The notes under the pieces were generated by a model, which was not told where the DNA came from, ran no database searches, and saw only the letters and a list, made by a program, of their open reading frames with translations. A program made the translations under genes and the position numbers. A stretch of DNA of 64,000 nucleotides from contig NZ_NFLH01000006.1 in the NCBI RefSeq assembly GCF_002160815.1, forward strand, positions 34,104 to 98,103, read 5' to 3'. Below, piece by piece: positions 33,454-41,571 of this stretch. Position 1 is the first letter of the stretch. Every line of letters begins with the position of its first letter. Source of the stretch: Massilimicrobiota sp. An134. Lineage in GTDB: Bacteria; Bacillota_I; Bacilli_A; Erysipelotrichales; Coprobacillaceae.

Positions 33454-34155
33454 ATGTCAACACCACATAACCAAGCACAAAAAGGAGAAATTGCGAAAAC
33501 TGTTTTAATGCCAGGAGATCCGTTGCGCGCTAAATTTTTAGCAGAACATTATTTAGAAGATGTACATCAATTTAATGCTGTAAGAAATATGTTTGGATAT
33601 ACCGGATTTTATCATGGTAAAAAAGTTTCTATTATGGGTTCTGGAATGGGGCAACCATCTATAGGAATATATGCACATGAATTGTTTACGCAATATGATG
33701 TAGAAGCTATTATTCGTATTGGATCTTGCGGTTCTTTACAAAAAGATGTTCATTTAAGAGATATTATTATTGTACAAGGGTCTTGTACAGATAGTAATTT
33801 TGCTCATCAGTTTGAATTGCCAGGTACTTATTCTGCGATTAGTTCATATGATTTATTAGAAAAAGCTGTAGAACAGGCCAAATTGAAAGGTGCCAGCTAT
33901 CATGTTGGAAATGTCATTGCATCTGATATTTTTTATCATGCTGATCAGGATTCAGGGAAAAAATGGGCATCTATGGGCTGCTTAGGTGTCGAAATGGAAT
34001 CTTATGCTTTATTTGCAACAGCGGCTTATCTTGATAAAAAAGCATTGACATTACTTACTGTTTCTGACTCTTTAGTGACTCAGGAAGAAACAACTGCTCA
34101 AGAAAGAGAACAGACATTTACGACAATGATGGAAATAGCTTTGGAGATTGCTTAA
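33454..34155 (+). CDS. deoD: Purine nucleoside phosphorylase, DeoD type
   Basis: A 233-residue hexameric-type phosphorylase that splits purine (deoxy)nucleosides with phosphate. STPHNQAQKGEIAKTVLMPGDPLRAKFLAE is the phosphate-site opening, GSGMGQPSIGIYAHELF and IRIGSCGSL follow, VEMESYALFATAAY binds the ribose and SDSLV supplies the catalytic Asp. AAGGAGG precedes the ATG. It lies six bases after a thioredoxin-like gene and overlaps the HAD gene. Confidence 0.96.
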   Translation: MSTPHNQAQKGEIAKTVLMPGDPLRAKFLAEHYLEDVHQFNAVRNMFGYTGFYHGKKVSIMGSGMGQPSIGIYAHELFTQYDVEAIIRIGSCGSLQKDVHLRDIIIVQGSCTDSNFAHQFELPGTYSAISSYDLLEKAVEQAKLKGASYHVGNVIASDIFYHADQDSGKKWASMGCLGVEMESYALFATAAYLDKKALTLLTVSDSLVTQEETTAQEREQTFTTMMEIALEIA

Positions 34156-34766
34156 TGCTAAAGAAAGTTGCTTTATATGATTTTGATAATACAATTGCTT
34201 CAGGAGATACAATCGTTCGTTTATTGAAATATGATTTAAAGAAGCATCCTGTACATTTTTTCTATTTTTTTAAAGTCGCATTTTATTACTTTTTATATTT
34301 ATTACATATCAGTAGTTTTGAAAAAGCCAAATCTGCTTTATTATTTCCACTTGATCATATGGATAATTCACAATTAAAAACATTTTATGAAAATGAAGTG
34401 GTTCCAAGCTATTATCCACATATGATCAAACAAATGGAAAAAGAGCATCAACAAGGCTATATTGTGATTGTCTGTACAGCTTCTTGTGAAGTTTATATGA
34501 AATATCATCAGTTACCTGCTGATTATTTAATAGGAACTCGAACATTCACAAAAAATGGTCAACCAACAAGCACAGTTATTGGTAAAAATTGTAAAGGTGA
34601 AGGAAAAGTACCACGTATTCTTGAATGTTTAAAATCACAGAATATTGAAATTGATTTTGAAAACTCTATTGGTTATTCTGACTCTACTTCAGATTTACCT
34701 ATGTTAGCTCTTGTCAAAAATAGAAAAAGAATTGCTTTAAAGACTGGTAAAATAAGTGATTTTTAA
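34155..34766 (+). CDS. HAD-IB family hydrolase (SerB-like)
   Basis: A 203-residue HAD enzyme. Motif I is ALYDFDNTIASGDT, motif II is VIVCTASCEVYM, and the late motifs are GKNCKGEGKVPRILE and IGYSDSTSDLPML. The subfamily (HAD-IB) includes phosphoserine phosphatase and phospholipid head-group phosphatases. The inserted hydrophobic stretch HFFYFFKVAFYYFLYLLHI (about 37-55) suggests membrane association, as in the latter group. Its ATG overlaps the deoD stop (TAATG). Confidence 0.85.
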   Translation: MLKKVALYDFDNTIASGDTIVRLLKYDLKKHPVHFFYFFKVAFYYFLYLLHISSFEKAKSALLFPLDHMDNSQLKTFYENEVVPSYYPHMIKQMEKEHQQGYIVIVCTASCEVYMKYHQLPADYLIGTRTFTKNGQPTSTVIGKNCKGEGKVPRILECLKSQNIEIDFENSIGYSDSTSDLPMLALVKNRKRIALKTGKISDF

Positions 34767-34780
34767 AAAAATCATCATAT

Positions 34781-34832
34781 AAAAAAGACAGAACGTCTAG
34801 AAGATATACTTCAAACGTTTTGTCTTTTCTTT
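34781..34832. terminator. Bidirectional terminator
   Basis: AAAAGACAGAACGT (34783-34796) pairs with ACGTTTTGTCTTTT (34815-34828) with one mismatch, with A and T runs outside. It lies between HAD (+) and the DUF378 gene (-). Confidence 0.75.
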
Positions 34833-35025
34833 ATCGATCTAAATCAGTAAATAATAACATAATATTAATAATACCAGCAATTCCTACAATCATATAGATA
34901 ATGGCACTTAAAAGCGCATCGCCAAAAACAGCTTCTACAAGATTAAAATTAAAGAGGCCAATGAGTCCCCAGTTGATTGCACCAATAATGGTAAAAACTA
35001 AAGCAATTTTCTGTATCATATTCAT
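34831..35025 (-). CDS. DUF378 family small membrane protein
   Basis: A 64-residue two-helix membrane protein: MNMIQKIALVFTIIGAINWGLIGLFNFNLVEAVFG, then LLSAIIYMIVGIAGIINIMLLF. The INWGLIG signature defines DUF378 (YuzA-like). Function is not known. I start it at 35025 because AGGAGGATAG lies just upstream; the frame is open 17 codons further without a site. Confidence 0.88.
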   Translation of the reverse strand: MNMIQKIALVFTIIGAINWGLIGLFNFNLVEAVFGDALLSAIIYMIVGIAGIINIMLLFTDLDR

Positions 35026-35119
35026 TTTTTCTATCCTCCTAATGATATTATAACCAAACCTCATATCTTTATTCATAAAAATATTGACAAATCATAAGAT
35101 GTGATGAGGAGGAATAATC

Positions 35120-36112
35120 ATGAATAAAAAAATCATTGCTATTGCAGTGAGTGTGATTGTTGTGATTGTTATAGGTGTAAGCTGGTTTTTTTTGAAATCT
35201 ACATCACTTAATGATTTGATTGAAGAAGCGAATCAATGTCAAAGTTATCAACTTGTAGGAAATATGGAGATGTTAGAGAATGATGAATTAAAATCTTATC
35301 AGGTCACATCAACTTATGCACGTATTGATAAAAAAGATTATTATAAAGTTGAGCTTTACGATAAATCATTAAATCAATCACAAGTGATTGTTAGAAATGA
35401 TGAAGGTGTGTTTGTCTTAACGCCATCACTGAATCAGGCTTTTCAATTTCAAAGCGAATGGCCTCATAATTCACCTAAACCATACATCTATCAATCACTT
35501 GTATCATTTTTAAAAGATAATAAATCTGAAAAAGTAAAAGATGGATATCTGGTTCAAGGTGAAATGACTTATGAAAATGATGAACGTGTTAAAAGTCAGG
35601 AAGTGAAGTTTGATAAAACTTTAAAACCAGTATATATTAGTGTGTTTGATCAGGATGGAACAGAAGTTATTAAAGTTGATGTCACATCTTTTGAAATGAA
35701 TCAGGATATGAAAAAAGATAGTTTTTTACAAAACAATATCATTAAAGAAACAAAAACAGAATACACAGATAGTGTGGCAGCATCATTACCACTTTATCCA
35801 GTATCTTTAATGGGATCAACACTAGAAAATGAAAAAGTATCTACAATTGATGATGAAATTAATCATATTTTAAAATTTACTGGTGAAAAATCATTTACTA
35901 TCGTTGAAAAAACATCAAAAGAAAATGATGATTTACAAATTGAAAGTATTGATGGCAATATGATAGATATGATTGATGGAGTAGCTTTTGAAAATGATCA
36001 GCAAATGACATATATTTCATCAGGGGTTGTTTGTTCTCTTTATTCTAATGATTTAACATCACAAGAAAAACTCGCTGTTTTATCAAGTATGCAATCATCA
36101 CAAGTGAAATAG
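35120..36112 (+). CDS. Membrane-anchored LolA/YdcC-like protein
   Basis: A 330-residue protein with an N-terminal membrane anchor (residues 4-27, no lipobox) and an extracytoplasmic beta-rich body of LolA/LppX style (YQLVGNMEMLENDELKSYQVTSTYARIDKKDYYKVELYDKS, QVIVRNDEGVFVLTPSLNQAFQF) plus a C-terminal domain (residues 215-325). In Bacillus, ydcC, a LolA-like gene, lies directly before alanine racemase, and the same order is kept here, which supports the assignment. Relatives take part in sporulation or germination envelope functions; whether this organism sporulates cannot be told from the window. Confidence 0.75.
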   Translation: MNKKIIAIAVSVIVVIVIGVSWFFLKSTSLNDLIEEANQCQSYQLVGNMEMLENDELKSYQVTSTYARIDKKDYYKVELYDKSLNQSQVIVRNDEGVFVLTPSLNQAFQFQSEWPHNSPKPYIYQSLVSFLKDNKSEKVKDGYLVQGEMTYENDERVKSQEVKFDKTLKPVYISVFDQDGTEVIKVDVTSFEMNQDMKKDSFLQNNIIKETKTEYTDSVAASLPLYPVSLMGSTLENEKVSTIDDEINHILKFTGEKSFTIVEKTSKENDDLQIESIDGNMIDMIDGVAFENDQQMTYISSGVVCSLYSNDLTSQEKLAVLSSMQSSQVK

Positions 36113-36184
36113 GGGAAAACCCTATTTTTTCTTGAAAAAAAGAGTATGATGGATTATACTAAAACAATGAAAAGGGGTGAAAAT

Positions 36185-37261
36185 GTGATACATTATCGTG
36201 ATACCTATGCCTGCATTCGTCTAGATTATTTACAGGATAATGTTGAAACATTATATCAAAAAGTACGTAAACCGCTTATGGCCATCATTAAGGCTAACGC
36301 TTATGGACACGGTTATCAGCAGGTTGCCAATATTTTAAAGGATAATCCACATATTTCAATGTTTGGTGTTGCAACACTGAAAGAAGCTATTGATTTAAGA
36401 AAGATTGGAATTCAACAGGATATACTTGTTTTAGGAGCTATTCCTATTGAAGATTTGGATTTGGTTATTCATTATGATATTACTTTATCGCTATTTTCAA
36501 AGGAATATATGGCTGAAATTCAAAAGCTTTATCATCATCATAAACCTGTGAAAGTTCATATTAAAATAGATACTGGAATGAATCGTATTGGTTTGAAATC
36601 AAAAGCAGAATTTGAGGATATTTTGGCTTGTTGTCAAAATTCTATGTTTCAGGTTGATGGTGTTTTTACGCATTTTGCAACTGCTGATGATGAGATGCAA
36701 AATGATGCTTATGAACAGCAAATTCAGATGTTTTATGATATTATTGGTCAACATTCTTTTCGATATATCCATTGCCAAAATTCAGCTGCTATGATGTATC
36801 ATCAAGATGACCGCTCTAATTTGGCACGTATTGGTATAGCTATGTATGGCGTTGATCCATCTGGTGAAGAATGTCAAGCACTCAAACAGGTGATGTCTTT
36901 ATATACACGTGTTTCAATGATAAAACAGGTTAAGAAGGGTGAACGCATTGGCTATGGACTCACATATACAGCTTTAGAAGATGAGTATATAGCCACATTA
37001 CCTATTGGATATGCCGATGGATTGATTCGTGCGAATCAGGGTAGAGAAGTTTATATAGAGGGACATTATTATCCAATTGTTGGTAGAGTTTGTATGGATC
37101 AAATGATGGTTAAGGTCGATCAGAATGTTCATTTACATGATCGTGTGGAAATTTTTGGCGAACATATAACACTGGCTCGTATGGCTAAGGAATTATCAAC
37201 AATTCCATATGAAATTGTGTGTTTAGTGAGTGAACGTGTTGAAAGAATTTATAAAAAATAA
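36185..37261 (+). CDS. alr: Alanine racemase
   Basis: PLP enzyme that interconverts L- and D-alanine for peptidoglycan. MAIIKANAYGHGYQQVA holds the PLP lysine, KIDTGMNRIGLKS and HCQNSAAMM follow, and LARIGIAMYGVDPS and GYGLTYTA surround the second-subunit active site (catalytic Tyr region); GRVCMDQMMVKVD is also standard. I start it at the GTG at 36185 (six bases after AAAGGGGTGA), giving 358 residues and a normal family start (IHYRDTYACIRLDYLQDNV). ATGs upstream (36146, 36167) would swallow the ribosome site. Confidence 0.94.
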   Translation: MIHYRDTYACIRLDYLQDNVETLYQKVRKPLMAIIKANAYGHGYQQVANILKDNPHISMFGVATLKEAIDLRKIGIQQDILVLGAIPIEDLDLVIHYDITLSLFSKEYMAEIQKLYHHHKPVKVHIKIDTGMNRIGLKSKAEFEDILACCQNSMFQVDGVFTHFATADDEMQNDAYEQQIQMFYDIIGQHSFRYIHCQNSAAMMYHQDDRSNLARIGIAMYGVDPSGEECQALKQVMSLYTRVSMIKQVKKGERIGYGLTYTALEDEYIATLPIGYADGLIRANQGREVYIEGHYYPIVGRVCMDQMMVKVDQNVHLHDRVEIFGEHITLARMAKELSTIPYEIVCLVSERVERIYKK

Positions 37262-37432
37262 AAATTCCATTGAAAAATATGATGGAGTTAAGAATTTGAT
37301 GATTTTTGAGGAGTATATAAATATGCTTCTCTTTTTTCTATATATGAGATAAGAGACAAAATATTTTTGTATGAAAAATAAAAGGTAAAAAGTCATATCT
37401 CAAGTTTGTCATTGTCATGGTCAGTGAGAATA

Positions 37433-37469
37433 CAATAATAAAAACCAGAAGAGAATATCACTTCTGGTT
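37433..37469 (-). terminator. Terminator of the thioredoxin-fold gene (minus strand)
   Basis: AACCAGAAG (37443-37451) and CTTCTGGTT (37461-37469) form a perfect 9-bp stem; on the minus strand TTTTTATTATT follows. It lies 40 bases after the stop of the gene ending at 37509. Confidence 0.8.
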
Positions 37470-37508
37470 AAAATAGTGTCAACTTCATTTTATAATATTG
37501 TTTATTTT

Positions 37509-37937
37509 TTATTCGAAATTTTCTTTAACGAAATCATATAAAGAATAATATTGATTGTATCCTTCTTTTTTGGCAGTCATCTTTCCATCTTTAATAATAA
37601 GAGTTGCTGGATAAGTTACATTTGTATCAAATGTTTTTTCTACATAACTGTCAATATTATCAACTTCAGATGTATCTAGATAATAAAAAGGTGTAGAACG
37701 ATTTTTGGTTGTATATGTCGTCATGATGTCTTGATAACTGACCATTGTGGAATCAGTTGAATCTCCTAATACAACGACAAAATCTTCTTTATCTTCTATC
37801 ATTTGAGTTAATCGACTTTCTGATACTGTCTTATAATCTTTAAATGTTGCCTGACGATATATAAAGAGTCCTAAGAATATCAAAAGCACTAATCCAAAGA
37901 CACTAATTTCTTTTGCAAACTTCTTTATAAAATTCAT
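37509..37937 (-). CDS. Membrane-anchored thioredoxin-fold protein without CxxC
   Basis: A 142-residue protein with one N-terminal membrane helix (residues 10-28) and an outward thioredoxin-like domain. The strand EDFVVVLGDSTDSTMVSYQDIM corresponds to the redox strand-loop, but the loop has no cysteines at all. The cis-Pro region is kept (VTYPATLIIKDGKM). It resembles the accessory proteins often called bacteriocin transport accessory proteins. It is unlikely to be a redox enzyme and may bind peptides or act as a chaperone. AGGAGG lies before the ATG. Confidence 0.75.
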   Translation of the reverse strand: MNFIKKFAKEISVFGLVLLIFLGLFIYRQATFKDYKTVSESRLTQMIEDKEDFVVVLGDSTDSTMVSYQDIMTTYTTKNRSTPFYYLDTSEVDNIDSYVEKTFDTNVTYPATLIIKDGKMTAKKEGYNQYYSLYDFVKENFE

Positions 37938-38062
37938 GTTTGATGCCTCCTAATGTTCATATTCTAACAAATTTCAGGACATATGACAATAAGAAGATTG
38001 TGTGAATGTTTGGGCTTGTTTCAAAGTCCTGTTTCTTTTATAATAAAAAAGAGGTGGTCATT

Positions 38063-38608
38063 ATGAACGAACACGATTCAACTCGCTATCTTTTTGCACA
38101 AAGTATTAAAGATTTAATGGCAAAACAGTCATTAGATAAAATGACTGTTACAGATATTGTGAAACATAGTGGAATGACAAGACAAACTTTTTACCGCTAT
38201 TTTAAAGATAAATATGATTTGGTTAATTGGTATTTTGAAAAACTGGCTGATAAGTCATTTCGACAGATTGGGAATTCTTCAACACTGAGAGAAGGACTGA
38301 TTAAGAAATTTACTTTTTTACTGAATGATAAAATCTTTTTTATGCAGGCGTTTCAATCTAAGGATTATAATAATGTCGAAAATTATGATTATCAGTGTAT
38401 TTTAGAGTTTTATCAGAATATTATTTATAAAAAAATAGGAAATATTCCTACGGATATTATGTTTTTATTAGAAATGTACTGTCATGGTTCTATCACAATG
38501 ACAGTGGAATGGGCGATTTCAGGAATGAATAAGACACCTGAAGAAATGGCTGATTTATTAATTCAGGCTTTACCTCCTAAATTAGAACAATTGTTGTCTG
38601 ATTTATAG
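38063..38608 (+). CDS. TetR family regulator (DhaS/TetR_C_33-like)
   Basis: A 181-residue regulator. The N-terminal TetR domain contains SIKDLMAKQSLDKMTVTDIVKHSGMTRQTFYRYFKDKYDLVNWYF, the pattern seen in the DhaS-like group. The C-terminal ligand domain ends with FLLEMYCHGSITMTVEWAISGMNKTPEEMADLL, which is typical of that group. GAGGTGG precedes the ATG at 38063. Its neighbour downstream is an iron alcohol dehydrogenase, a plausible target. Confidence 0.88.
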   Translation: MNEHDSTRYLFAQSIKDLMAKQSLDKMTVTDIVKHSGMTRQTFYRYFKDKYDLVNWYFEKLADKSFRQIGNSSTLREGLIKKFTFLLNDKIFFMQAFQSKDYNNVENYDYQCILEFYQNIIYKKIGNIPTDIMFLLEMYCHGSITMTVEWAISGMNKTPEEMADLLIQALPPKLEQLLSDL

Positions 38609-38670
38609 TTTTGATGAGCCTATATGAGTCATGTTAATATAAAATTCTTATGAAAATGTTTTATGAAGTA

Positions 38671-38698
38671 AAGTGACAAACGCTTTCATTTGTCACTT
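38671..38698. promoter_or_regulatory. Perfect inverted repeat between tetR and adh genes; terminator or operator with cre-like core
   Basis: AAGTGACAAA (38671-38680) and TTTGTCACTT (38689-38698) around the 8-base loop CGCTTTCA, followed by a T-rich run. It can act as the terminator of the TetR gene. The loop region AAACGCTTTCA also matches the right part of the CcpA cre consensus, though the left half deviates at three positions. It lies 61 bases before the dehydrogenase start. Confidence 0.55.
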
Positions 38699-38758
38699 GT
38701 TTTTATTTTCACAAGAATGTTAAAATAGAATCAGCAAAATAAAGGAGATGTAATAAAA

Positions 38759-39904
38759 ATGGCAAACAGATTTGTATTAAATGAAACAAGCTATCATGGA
38801 AAAGGAGCAATCAATGAAATTGTTACTGAAGCAAAAGCAAGAGGTTTTCAAAAAGCATTGGTTTGTTCTGATCCGGATTTAATTCAATTTGGAGTTACAA
38901 AAAAAGTAACAGATTTATTAGACGAAGCAGGATTAGTTTATGAAATTTATTCAGATATTAAAGCTAATCCAACAATTGAAAATGTACAACATGGTGTAGA
39001 AGCATTGCATAATGCAAAAGCTGATTATATTATAGCTATTGGTGGTGGATCATCAATGGATACTGCTAAAGCGATTGGAATTATTGATCGTAATCCAGAA
39101 TTTGGAGATGTAAGAAGCTTAGAAGGTGTTGCTGATACTAAAAATCCATGTACACCAATCTTTGCAGTACCTACAACAGCAGGAACAGCAGCTGAAGTCA
39201 CTATCAATTATGTTATTACTGATGCACAAAAAGATAGAAAAATGGTATGTGTAGATGTTCATGATATTCCAGTTGTTGCTTTTGTTGATCCTGATATGAT
39301 GGCAAGCATGCCTAAAGGTTTAACTGCTGCAACAGGTATGGATGCATTGACTCATGCGATTGAAGGATATATTACTAAAGGAGCATGGGAAATGAGTGAT
39401 ATGTTCCATTTAAAAGCAATCGAAATCATTGCGAAAAACTTAAGAGGAGCTGTTGAAAATACACCAGAAGGTAGAGAAGGTATGGCTTTAGGTCAATATA
39501 TCGCAGGTATGGGATTCTCTAATGTTGGTTTAGGATTGGTTCATAGTATGGCACATCCTCTTGGAGCATTATATGATACACCTCATGGTGTGGCAAATGC
39601 AATTATTTTACCAACAGTTATGGAATACAATGCACCATATACTGGTGAAAAATATAAAGATATTGCTGAAGCAATGGGTGTTGATACAACAGGTATGAGC
39701 CAAGATGAATATCGTCAGGCTGCAATCAATGCTGTTAAACAATTATCACAAGATGTTGGTATCCCAGCTGATCTTAAAGATATTGTGAAAGTTGAAGATT
39801 TAGACTTCTTAAGTGAATCAGCTTTAGCTGATGCATGTTGTCCAGGAAATCCTAGAGATACAAGTGTTGAAGAAATTAAAGCATTATATCAATCTTTATT
39901 ATAA
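38759..39904 (+). CDS. Iron-containing alcohol dehydrogenase
   Basis: A 381-residue group III dehydrogenase of the FucO/AdhB type. IIAIGGGSSMDTAKAIG is the NAD(P) site, and PTTAGTAAEVT follows. The metal ligands lie in TGMDALTHAIEGY and LVHSMAHPLGALYDTPHGVANA. It is expected to reduce lactaldehyde, butyraldehyde or similar in fermentation; the exact substrate is not decidable. AAAGGAGATG precedes the ATG. Codon use is cleaner than in most neighbours, consistent with high expression. Confidence 0.93.
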   Translation: MANRFVLNETSYHGKGAINEIVTEAKARGFQKALVCSDPDLIQFGVTKKVTDLLDEAGLVYEIYSDIKANPTIENVQHGVEALHNAKADYIIAIGGGSSMDTAKAIGIIDRNPEFGDVRSLEGVADTKNPCTPIFAVPTTAGTAAEVTINYVITDAQKDRKMVCVDVHDIPVVAFVDPDMMASMPKGLTAATGMDALTHAIEGYITKGAWEMSDMFHLKAIEIIAKNLRGAVENTPEGREGMALGQYIAGMGFSNVGLGLVHSMAHPLGALYDTPHGVANAIILPTVMEYNAPYTGEKYKDIAEAMGVDTTGMSQDEYRQAAINAVKQLSQDVGIPADLKDIVKVEDLDFLSESALADACCPGNPRDTSVEEIKALYQSLL

Positions 39905-39913
39905 TAATTCACA

Positions 39914-39943
39914 AAGTACATCTGTCATGGGTGTACTTTTTTT
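39914..39943 (+). terminator. Terminator after the alcohol dehydrogenase gene
   Basis: AAGTACA, an 11-base loop, TGTACTT and a T run, ten bases after the stop. Confidence 0.85.
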
Positions 39944-39972
39944 GTTATAATAAAAATGGAGTGTGAAAATAG

Positions 39973-40125
39973 ATGGAAATGATTAACCAAACATTAATAA
40001 TGTCTTTTTTAGGGATGATTGCAGTTAGCAGTATTGTTTTTCCTATTCTTTTTCTTGTACAAAAACGTAAACAACATCGTGAATGGATGCAGTGGTTAGA
40101 GATGAAAGATAAAAATAAATCTTAA
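39973..40125 (+). CDS. Small single-helix membrane protein (50 residues)
   Basis: MEMINQTLIMSFLGMIAVSS, then a hydrophobic helix IVFPILFLVQ and a basic tail KRKQHREWMQWLEMKDKNKS. One membrane helix (about residues 9-29) with a positively charged cytosolic end. GGAG lies about ten bases upstream of the ATG. It is too short for usual gene callers; no family is recognised. It sits alone between the dehydrogenase terminator and the promoter of the CorC-type gene. Confidence 0.55.
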   Translation: MEMINQTLIMSFLGMIAVSSIVFPILFLVQKRKQHREWMQWLEMKDKNKS

Positions 40126-40180
40126 GATGGATTTTATTGATAATTTTAAAAATGATATTATACTATAAAGTAGAGGTCGT

Positions 40181-40209
40181 TTGACAATTCAATGGTTTTA
40201 TAGTAATAT
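40181..40209 (+). promoter_or_regulatory. Promoter of the CorC-type gene
   Basis: TTGACA (40181-40186), 17-bp spacer, TAATAT (40204-40209). Confidence 0.7.
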
Positions 40210-40248
40210 TTAGGAAATTTATGTGATGAGAAGGAGATATGTATCAAA

Positions 40249-41538
40249 ATGGACTCGAGTCAGATAGTCATGATTTTTACTTTTATTGTGCTTATTTCAT
40301 TATCGGCTCTTTTTTCAATGAGTGAAACAGCATTTATGTCAATCAATAAAATAAGAGTAAAGACATTGGCGGAGGAAAATAATAGGAAAGCGATTCTCAT
40401 TCGGTCATTATTAGAAGATCAGACACGTTTATTAAGCTCGATATTGGTAGGAAACAATTTAGTCAATATTGCTGCTTCTTCTTTAACGACATCGTTTGTG
40501 ATTAGTATTTTAGGTAATGAAGGAACGGGTGTTGCACTTGCAACAGGTGTTGTGACTTTAATTATATTAATTTTTGGTGAGATTACGCCTAAATCTCTAG
40601 CTACGCAAAATGCTGAATCTATTGCTTTTGGAGTATGTCGTTTCATTAAGTTTATCATTATTATCTTTACTCCTGTTGTGGCTATTTTAAATATTGTTTC
40701 AGGCTTTTTTGTTCGTCTTTTTGGTGGTGATGCTAACAAAGGTCCAACAATGACAGAAGAAGATTTAAAAACCATCGTTACTGTTTCTCATGAAGAAGGC
40801 GTTTTGGAAGATGAAGAAAAAGAAATGATTCATAATGTGTTTGAATTTGGTGATACTGAAATTAAAGAAGTCATGACCCCAAGAATTCATGTTGAAAGTA
40901 TTTCTGATGATACGACTTATGATGAAATCATTTTAGCTTTTAGAGAATCTCAATTTTCAAGATTACCTGTTCATAATGATTCATATGATGAAATTATAGG
41001 TGTATTATATATTAAAGACTTGTTTTTATATGATGTTCACCGTGAAGATTTTGATGTAACAAAAATCATGCGTGATACTTATTTTGTTTATGAATTCAAT
41101 CAGATTTCTGATGTTTTTGAAGCTATGCGAAAAGATCATGTGTCATTAGCGGTCGTATTAGACGAATATGGTGTCATGAGTGGAATTGTAACTTTAGAAG
41201 ATATTGTAGAAGAAATCGTTGGCGAAATTGATGATGAATATGATGAAGTTGAACAGTCCATTGTTGATTTGGGTCAAGGTGAATATCTCATTGATGGAAG
41301 TTTGAATATTGATGAGGTTAATGATGTTTGTGAAACATCATTTGATTCAGAAGATTTTGAGTCTATTGGTGGTTTGGTTTTAGGACAGTGTAATGGAAGT
41401 CCTGAAATCAATCAGGAAATCATTATTGATTCGGTTATATTTACAATCAAAGAAATTGATAAGAATAGAATTGTATTGTTGCATTTAAAAAAGGGATTTG
41501 AAAATGAAGACGAGAAAGGGGAGGAAAAACAAAGTTAA
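40249..41538 (+). CDS. HlyC/CorC (CNNM) family transporter
   Basis: A 429-residue membrane protein. The CNNM/DUF21 domain (residues 1-190, four helices; LFSMSETAFMSINKIRVKTLAEE, ILVGNNLVNIAASSL, LIFGEITPKSLATQNAE) precedes a pair of CBS domains (about 205-325, starting IKEVMTPRIHVESI) and a C-terminal CorC_HlyC domain (GEYLIDGSLNIDEVNDV). Family members take part in magnesium or cobalt efflux; the hemolysin name is historical. AAGGAG lies about 12 bases before the ATG, slightly far. Confidence 0.93.
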   Translation: MDSSQIVMIFTFIVLISLSALFSMSETAFMSINKIRVKTLAEENNRKAILIRSLLEDQTRLLSSILVGNNLVNIAASSLTTSFVISILGNEGTGVALATGVVTLIILIFGEITPKSLATQNAESIAFGVCRFIKFIIIIFTPVVAILNIVSGFFVRLFGGDANKGPTMTEEDLKTIVTVSHEEGVLEDEEKEMIHNVFEFGDTEIKEVMTPRIHVESISDDTTYDEIILAFRESQFSRLPVHNDSYDEIIGVLYIKDLFLYDVHREDFDVTKIMRDTYFVYEFNQISDVFEAMRKDHVSLAVVLDEYGVMSGIVTLEDIVEEIVGEIDDEYDEVEQSIVDLGQGEYLIDGSLNIDEVNDVCETSFDSEDFESIGGLVLGQCNGSPEINQEIIIDSVIFTIKEIDKNRIVLLHLKKGFENEDEKGEEKQS

Positions 41539-41549
41539 TGTTTTTCCTC
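41521..41549. other. Perfect 11-bp hairpin spanning the CorC-type stop codon
   Basis: GAGGAAAAACA (41521-41531), loop AAGTTAA, TGTTTTTCCTC (41539-41549). The stop codon lies in the loop. There is no strong T tract after it, and the YihY gene starts 23 bases later. It may thus act as an RNA-processing or attenuating element within an operon rather than a full terminator. Confidence 0.5.
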
Positions 41550-41571
41550 TCTTATTGGTGGGAGGCCATTT

